Positions 18,316 to 22,408 of a stretch of 22,408 bases of DNA are shown piece by piece (position 1 is the first letter of the stretch; every line of letters begins with the position of its first letter). The stretch comes from Lingula anatina (lineage: Eukaryota; Brachiopoda; Lingulata; Lingulida; Lingulidae): assembly GCF_001039355.2 (NCBI RefSeq), contig NW_019775502.1:799578-821985 (forward strand), read 5' to 3'. The notes below the pieces were generated by a model. That model did not search any database, was not told where the DNA came from, and saw nothing but the letters and a program-made list of their open reading frames with translations. A program made the translations under genes and the position numbers.

Positions 18316-18582
18316 TTAAAGAGGTCGTTGTTCTAGGGCATTCCGGGGTAATGTCAGTGACTGACTTGTCAAAACATCTCGTCTGTATTTATTCAGGTTA
18401 TGCCTTCCATTATGATGTGGCGTGAACCTTGTGATAACTTGTATTACATCGTTTGGATGTAACGTTTACTCATACGAATAAGATCAATGTCCTTTGTTAA
18501 ATAGTTCTTCAGAAACAAAATTGTCTACACTCAACACCGCTGAGCGTGCTGATGCTGCCACAACATTACAGTAAGAATTCAT
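18316..18582 (-). pseudogene. Coding-like frame with two internal stops, unknown product
   Basis: From an ATG at 18582-18580 the minus strand reads MNSYCNVVAASARSAVLSVD and, 17 codons on, a TGA (18484-18486) and six codons later a TAA (18466-18468); the same frame then stays open for 49 codons (HPNDVIQVITRFTPHHNGRH within it) to TAA at 18316-18318. The composition is balanced and the region is less AT-rich than its flanks. It could be the remains of a post-pol ORF or of an inserted gene. I do not recognise it. Confidence 0.25.
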
Positions 18583-18709
18583 AGAATCATCATTTCAAAA
18601 GGTCAATGCTCATGGCTTTTTCAGTGTATACTGCATTAACTTAGTCTCTTTTAGAAAAAACAGAAAATAAGAGTAGACAGAAAATAGTAAACCAGTTTAC
18701 ATTTAAGGT

Positions 18710-18841
18710 TCAGTTAAGCTGTCTCACTGTTGTCCAAATTATACATTTGACTTTTGTGTACTTTTTTACAATGTGTAAGTGTACTATCTTTTTATTTACC
18801 AGTGTATCGATTCTGTAACTCGTCTCGAAGAGATATATCAT
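18710..18841 (-). other. Short open frame directly after pol, unknown
   Basis: It starts at an ATG (18841-18839) twelve bases after the pol stop and runs 43 codons to TGA at 18710-18712, Lys- and Ile-rich (starts MIYLFETSYRIDTLVNKK). The position is where some gypsy-type elements begin a third ORF, but length and composition give no support beyond that, and chance is quite possible. Confidence 0.2.
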
Positions 18842-18853
18842 TGTGCTTTCTCT

Positions 18854-19375
18854 TTAATTTCTACGTTTTCTTCGTCTTCCTTGTAACGTCTTATTGATAT
18901 GATAATCTCTTTTTAATGCATCTGAAATATTTTCTTCAGGTTCCCAGGAAGTGTTCTTATAACCCTTCCATTTTACTTTGTAATGTCTCTTTGCGTTTAT
19001 ATTCTTACAACATAACAATTTTTCTACTTCATAATATTCGTACGCGTCTTGCTTACTGTCCGATGCAAGTTCCGCTTTTTCTGTGTCATGAATGTCTCTA
19101 TCTTGTGTTTCACTGGTCGTTTTATTCCCATTTGATTTGTTGTCTTGCTCATTATTACTTTCATTCAGCCTTTCGTATTTATTGTAATCTTTAGGGTCAT
19201 AATACATTTTCAATCTATTTGCATAAACAGGCAATTTATGTTCCTTGTGTGCTTTACAATCTCTCAAATAATACGTGCACCCTGTTGATAATATTTTTGT
19301 AATGTAATATTGTCCTTTGTACTTGGTGTACAATTTAGAACTTAATCCTTTAGGTGTCATTGGTGTATATATTCA
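18854..19375 (-). pseudogene. Integrase C-terminal region with chromodomain
   Basis: The TGA at 19373-19375 stands where gypsy integrases normally have a Trp in the GDRVW motif and separates this part from the catalytic core. After it: PMTPKGLSSKLYTKYKGQYY, the SH3-like DNA-binding end of gypsy integrases, then VYANRLKMYY, an acidic low-complexity linker (Asn, Glu, Asp, Lys), then a chromodomain at about codons 107-155 of the open frame that starts at 19360 (18896-19042) and a basic tail RRRKRRN. The chromodomain reads YYEVEKLL...HYKVKWKGY..TSWEPEENI, with the three aromatic-cage positions (Tyr110, Trp131, Tyr134) all aromatic. In chromoviruses this domain directs integration to chromatin with methylated histone H3. 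The natural stop is TAA at 18854. Confidence 0.85.
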
Positions 19376-20296
19376 AACTCTATCACCTACTTTATAAATG
19401 GGTTGCTTTGATTTAAGGTCATACCTTTCTTTATACTGTTTCTGAGTTGATTCCCTATTCTTTGTTGCAATTTCTTTTGTCGTTTTAAGGATATCTTTCA
19501 GTTCTTCAATGTACTGATTTATATTTTTATTTTCATGAGGTTCAGGGATCAAATCACTATCTAATGGTGTACGCATTTCTCGTCCAATTACTAAATAATA
19601 AGGAGAAAACTTTGTGGACTGAGTACAAGGAGTCGCATGTAATGCCATTATTACTCCTGGAAGTATATCAGGCCAATTAGTTTGATCTTTCTCACAATAT
19701 GCTCTCAAAGTTTGCGCAATTATTGAATTGGTTCTTTCACAGGCTGCGTTACTTTGTGAATGCCATGCACTAGTATGATAGCGCTTTATGTGGAATAATT
19801 TACATAACGATTGAATAATTTGAGATAAAAAATTCTTTCCTCGATCAGAAACGAGATATGACGGACAACCATATCTTGTAAACACTTCTCTGTAAAGAGT
19901 CTTGGCGATTTCTTCGGCTTCCTGAGTTTTCAAAGGTATTGCTTCAGCAAAATTGAAAAAAGAACACGTAACCAACAAAATGTACTTATATCCTTCTTTT
20001 GATTTTATTAAGGGACCTAATATATCCATGTGCATTCTTTCAAACACGCCTGCGATGGGTAAAAGATTCAAAGGTGCTGGAGCATCTCTACGTAAATGCT
20101 TAACCTTTTGACACACTTCACATGATTTGACGTACTCCATGACGTCTTTATAAAGTGACTTCCAAAAATACTTATTCCTAATGGAGGCAAAAGTTCTATC
20201 GCAAACTTGATGACCGCCAGCTGTCAAGGAATCATGATATGTATGTAAAACGTCGCTTCTGAGTGTTTCAGGGACAGCTAATTGTTTTATTATTCA
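19376..20296 (-). pseudogene. Integrase (zinc-binding HHCC and DDE core)
   Basis: The part begins after a TGA (20294-20296), most simply a former Arg codon CGA. Numbering from the Met at 20227: His6 and Cys36/Cys39 belong to the HHCC zinc-binding domain, whose first His lies a few codons upstream. Catalytic residues are Asp68 (ERMHMDILGP), Asp128 (YLVSDRGKNF) and Glu164 (ACERTNSII); exactly 35 residues separate the last two, the D,D35E spacing. The core is complete and uninterrupted to GDRV, where the next stop falls. It would insert the element's DNA into the host genome if made. Confidence 0.9.
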
Positions 20297-20914
20297 CAAA
20301 TTCTCTGGCATTCCTCGCGAACGCGGTTGATAAAGGTGATACAAAACGTCATCTATCATCACGTATTGATCTGATTCTGCGATGATTTTATGCGCTTGTT
20401 TCAAGTCGTCAGGTAAATCGTTTAGTTCCAGGTATCTTATTATATCTTGAAATTCAGGACATTCACGTTGGTCTTGTTTTAATTTCTCTTTATCGTCTAC
20501 ATTTGTAACATCAACAACGTTTATGTCATCACATTGACTTAAGTGCTGCTCACTTCTCGATTTGCTAGTTTGTTTCGTTAAGTACAGCCTAGCTTGGGTG
20601 AAATTTTTATTTTGACACCTGTCAGTATCATCCGCACTTAAGTGACTTTCATTGCTAACGGTATCCAAAACATTTACTGGCTCATAATTGGGTCTTGATA
20701 GTGCATCAGCTGGGTTTGTTTTTCCAGGTCTGTGAATTATTTCAAAATCTAGGCCTTGCAACTTTAATGACCATCTAATAAGCCTGCCAGATGTATGTTT
20801 AACATTTTGTAGCCAAGAAATTGCTTTATTATCTGTATACACTTTGAAGTGATTGTTAGACAAATATTGTTCAAATTGTTTTATCCCTTCAATTACTGCC
20901 AAACATTCTAACTA
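20297..20914 (-). pseudogene. RNase H C-terminal half and RNase H-integrase linker
   Basis: The frame is entered through a TAG at 20912-20914, where gypsy elements have the acidic stretch before E-x-LA. It then reads LECLAVIEGIKQFEQYL and, from the Met at 20902, HFKVYTDNKAISWLQ with the third RNase H Asp (Asp24), then RLIRWSLKLQGLDFEIIHRP and GKTNPADALSRPNY, the standard end of the gypsy RNase H domain. A Ser/Asp/Lys-rich linker and RYLELNDLPDDLKQ follow before the integrase. Frame is continuous with the integrase apart from the stop. Confidence 0.9.
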
Positions 20915-21292
20915 GTGAATTGTGTAGTTCTTTTCCGCGTTGTTTAAAGATCTTCCTCCATACGCAATAACCCTATCTTGATTTTTGTCATTCTTTTGAC
21001 CTAAAATATAACCTATGGCGGAAGTAGATGCATCCGTTGTTAATGTAAACTTGCGCGACATATCTGGATAAGCCAGTATTGGTGGTGACATTAACGCTTC
21101 TTTTAATGTTTGAAATGACGCTTCACATTCAGGACTCCATAAGAATTGTACGTCTTTCCTTAAAAGTTTATTTAAGGGATCTGCTATTTTGCTGAAACCT
21201 TTTATAAATTTTCTGTAGAAGTTACACAATCCTAGAAAACTTCTTACGTCTTTAACAACTTTTGGTGTTGGAAACGATTTTATGGCTTCAAG
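20915..21292 (-). pseudogene. RT connection and N-terminal RNase H
   Basis: This part starts just after the one-base insertion at 21293, in the frame of the downstream domains. The RT thumb/connection reads VRSFLGLCNFYRKFIKGFS and ADPLNKLLRKD, then FTLTTDASTSAIGYILGQ carries the first catalytic Asp of RNase H. It ends AEKNYTIH at the TAG. Order, spacing and motifs are typical for Ty3/gypsy. Confidence 0.9.
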
Positions 21293-21935
21293 ATTTTTTC
21301 TCGTCTGGTCTTATTCCATTTTTATCTATTACATGACCTAAATATTTAGCTTTTGGTGTTGCAAACTTACATTTTGATGGTTTAAGTCTGAGGTTTGCAG
21401 ATCTTAGTTTTTGGAATACTTGATTTAAATGTTTTAAATGATCTTCAAATGTCTTACTCATGACCAAAATGTCATCAATGTATATGAGTATTGTTTTCCA
21501 ATTCATGTCTCTAAAAATGTGACTCATTAAGGCCTGGAAGCTAACAACAGCATTACGAAGGCCATATGCTAAACGTAAGAATTGGAAGTGCCCGTGGTGT
21601 GTGATGAACGCAGTCTTGTGTTTAGTTTCAGGGTCAAGAGGTAATTGCCAGTATGCACCTGCCATATCTAAACTAGAGAAATATCTCGCACCTGACGTAC
21701 CTATCGTTTCAAAAATATCTTCTAAACGTGGGAGTGGCCAGTGCATGGGTTTTGTGACTTTATTCAACTTCCAGTAATCAATTGCAAATCTGTATTCTCC
21801 ATTTTTCTTTTTTACAAGTACCACTGGACTACTATATTCACTCATGCTTTCTTCGATTATGCCATGTTGTAACATTTCATCTACTTGCTTGACAATTTCA
21901 TCTTTCAGCTTCGGTGATGTACGATAAAATGTTTG
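21293..21935 (-). pseudogene. Reverse transcriptase fingers and palm
   Basis: This part lies in a different frame from its neighbours: a base is missing near 21932-21943 and one is extra at 21293. Numbering from the Met at 21875, the three catalytic Asp are present (Asp70 in YFSSLDMAGAYWQ; Asp124-Asp125 in LIYIDDILVMSK), with LRLKPSKCKFA and YLGHVID following. Some normally conserved positions have changed: DYRKLN reads DYWKLN and the FGL.NAP.[TS]FQ motif reads YGLRNAVVSFQ. The protein would copy element RNA into DNA; this copy looks damaged beyond the frameshifts. Confidence 0.9.
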
Positions 21936-22386
21936 TTTAAAGGGATATCATTTATAGTGTCAATTCTATGTTGATACATATTTGCCGAACCTACCTCTGA
22001 TAGATTGGTAGCAAAAACTTCACGATTACGTCCTAACAAAATTTTCAACTGTTGTTTCTGATCTTCACTCATGTCTGAATCGGCAAAGTTTATATTTAAC
22101 TCATCTGCTTTCCGCAATGCTTCTTGATCAGATAACCAACCACCTTTTTGTGCCATATCTCCCTCTGACATTTCATTTAAAGTACTGACGCTTGCCAGAC
22201 TCACTGAACTCGCAACAGCTAATATTGTTCTTTTGGGAATGAAAATACTTTCATCGCTAGGGTTCATTATTCTGTAAGCAGATTTATTTTTATCAATGGA
22301 AACCAAACATTTTCCTCCGATAAGGCCACACTTTTTTAATTTTATGGATGACATCCTGCGCGCGCACGGATTTTCGCCCGTTCTCC
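21936..22386 (-). pseudogene. Pol segment between protease and RT
   Basis: The frame is open to the homopolymer at the window edge, so the Met at 22354 is not the true start. It contains KLKKCGLIGGKCLVSIDK and FIPKRTILAVASSV, the β-strand-rich stretch that gypsy elements have just after protease, then an acidic linker and QLKILLGRNREVFATNLSEV, the usual lead-in to RT. The frame breaks near 21932-21943. No protease active site is inside the window. Confidence 0.8.
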
Positions 22387-22408
22387 AAAAAAAAAAAAAA
22401 AAAAAAAA
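22387..22408. repeat. Poly-A run at the window edge
   Basis: Twenty-two A end the window inside the retroelement's pol region, where related elements have coding sequence. This is most likely a contig end in a homopolymer or low-quality sequence and not a true element border. Confidence 0.6.

Larger units (their letters stand above)
16266..18853 (-). other. Long region between pol stop and 3' LTR
   Basis: About 2.6 kb, mostly very AT-rich, separate the end of pol from the polypurine tract, far more than in compact gypsy elements. No long open frame survives. It holds a GC-rich exon-like island (16680-16807) and several short coding-like frames, the better of which are listed separately. The minus-strand 12-mer GTATGTTGTAAA at the LTR start (16241-16252) recurs at 16292-16303, again preceded by purines. 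Possibilities: a decayed third ORF of the element, a nested insertion, or host sequence if the LTR belongs to a different copy. Confidence 0.5.
15716..22408 (-). mobile_element. Ty3/gypsy LTR retrotransposon with chromodomain, 5' part outside the window
   Basis: Read on the minus strand, the order is protease-RT linker, reverse transcriptase, RNase H, integrase, chromodomain, a long 3' region, polypurine tract and LTR. RT before RNase H before integrase is the Ty3/gypsy (Metaviridae) order. Gag, protease, primer binding site and 5' LTR would lie beyond 22408. The pol frame is broken by two one-base indels (about 21932-21943 and at 21293) that shift only the RT part and then cancel, and by three stops (20912-20914, 20294-20296, 19373-19375). 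The final TAA is at 18854-18856. The catalytic residues of RT and integrase, and the RNase H residues I could place, are still readable, so decay is recent. This copy could not make a full polyprotein. Confidence 0.9.

Noticed and set aside
22387-22408. Poly-A as the tail of a retrotransposed mRNA
   Set aside because: It interrupts pol coding of an LTR element in the wrong place and orientation for a 3' tail; contig-end homopolymer is more likely.

Overview
The window looks like nuclear DNA of an invertebrate animal, most likely a mollusc and perhaps a bivalve. It is AT-rich, has multi-exon split coding with GT-AG introns, many microsatellites, and several kinds of eukaryotic transposon. There is no sign of operons, ribosome binding sites, CRISPR or tRNA/rRNA genes. 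The taxon is an inference from repeat style and protein similarity; no marker in the window fixes it.

Layout. 1-3457: mostly unassigned sequence with two weak exon-like pieces, a striking cluster of three foldbacks (1250-1389), an unidentified open frame near 2.6-2.8 kb and a decayed Penelope/hammerhead-like motif near 3.16 kb. 3458-7395, plus strand: seven consecutive coding exons of an aromatic-L-amino-acid decarboxylase-like (group II PLP decarboxylase) gene, with introns and splice sites preserved but with a frameshift plus stop in exon 1, a one-base insertion in exon 4 and a TGA in exon 6. The exons for the C-terminal part are not where expected. 7396-10140: microsatellites, an unmerged allelic duplication across a single N (7823-8302), a possible scrap of the decarboxylase C-terminus, and a MITE-like foldback (9448-9570). 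10148-11467: a 159-bp tandem repeat, then a gutted PIF/Harbinger DNA transposon, in which the 5' part of the transposase gene and the start of a Myb/SANT-like second gene face each other tail to tail next to one transposon end. 12.4-13.03 kb: one partial and one complete short non-autonomous element, the latter with inverted ends, a 5-bp target duplication and repeated subterminal motifs. 13.7-15.2 kb: a repeat block whose ~134-bp units each carry three nuclear-receptor-type half-sites (AGGTCA). 15716-22408, minus strand: the 3' two-thirds of a Ty3/gypsy LTR retrotransposon (3' LTR, polypurine tract, integrase with C-terminal chromodomain, RNase H, reverse transcriptase), interrupted by two frameshifts and three stops and cut off by the window edge. 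Between its pol stop and its LTR lie about 2.6 kb of unusual AT-rich sequence holding several short coding-like frames.

How it fits together. The one cellular gene-like locus is apparently dead or badly assembled, and everything downstream of its seventh exon has been filled by transposons and repeats. The retroelement is fairly young, because all catalytic residues can still be read, but this copy cannot make a complete Pol. The observations most worth a check are the nuclear-receptor-like tandem array, the chromodomain with its full aromatic cage, the decarboxylase locus, the post-pol region with a GC-rich exon-like island, and the foldback cluster.
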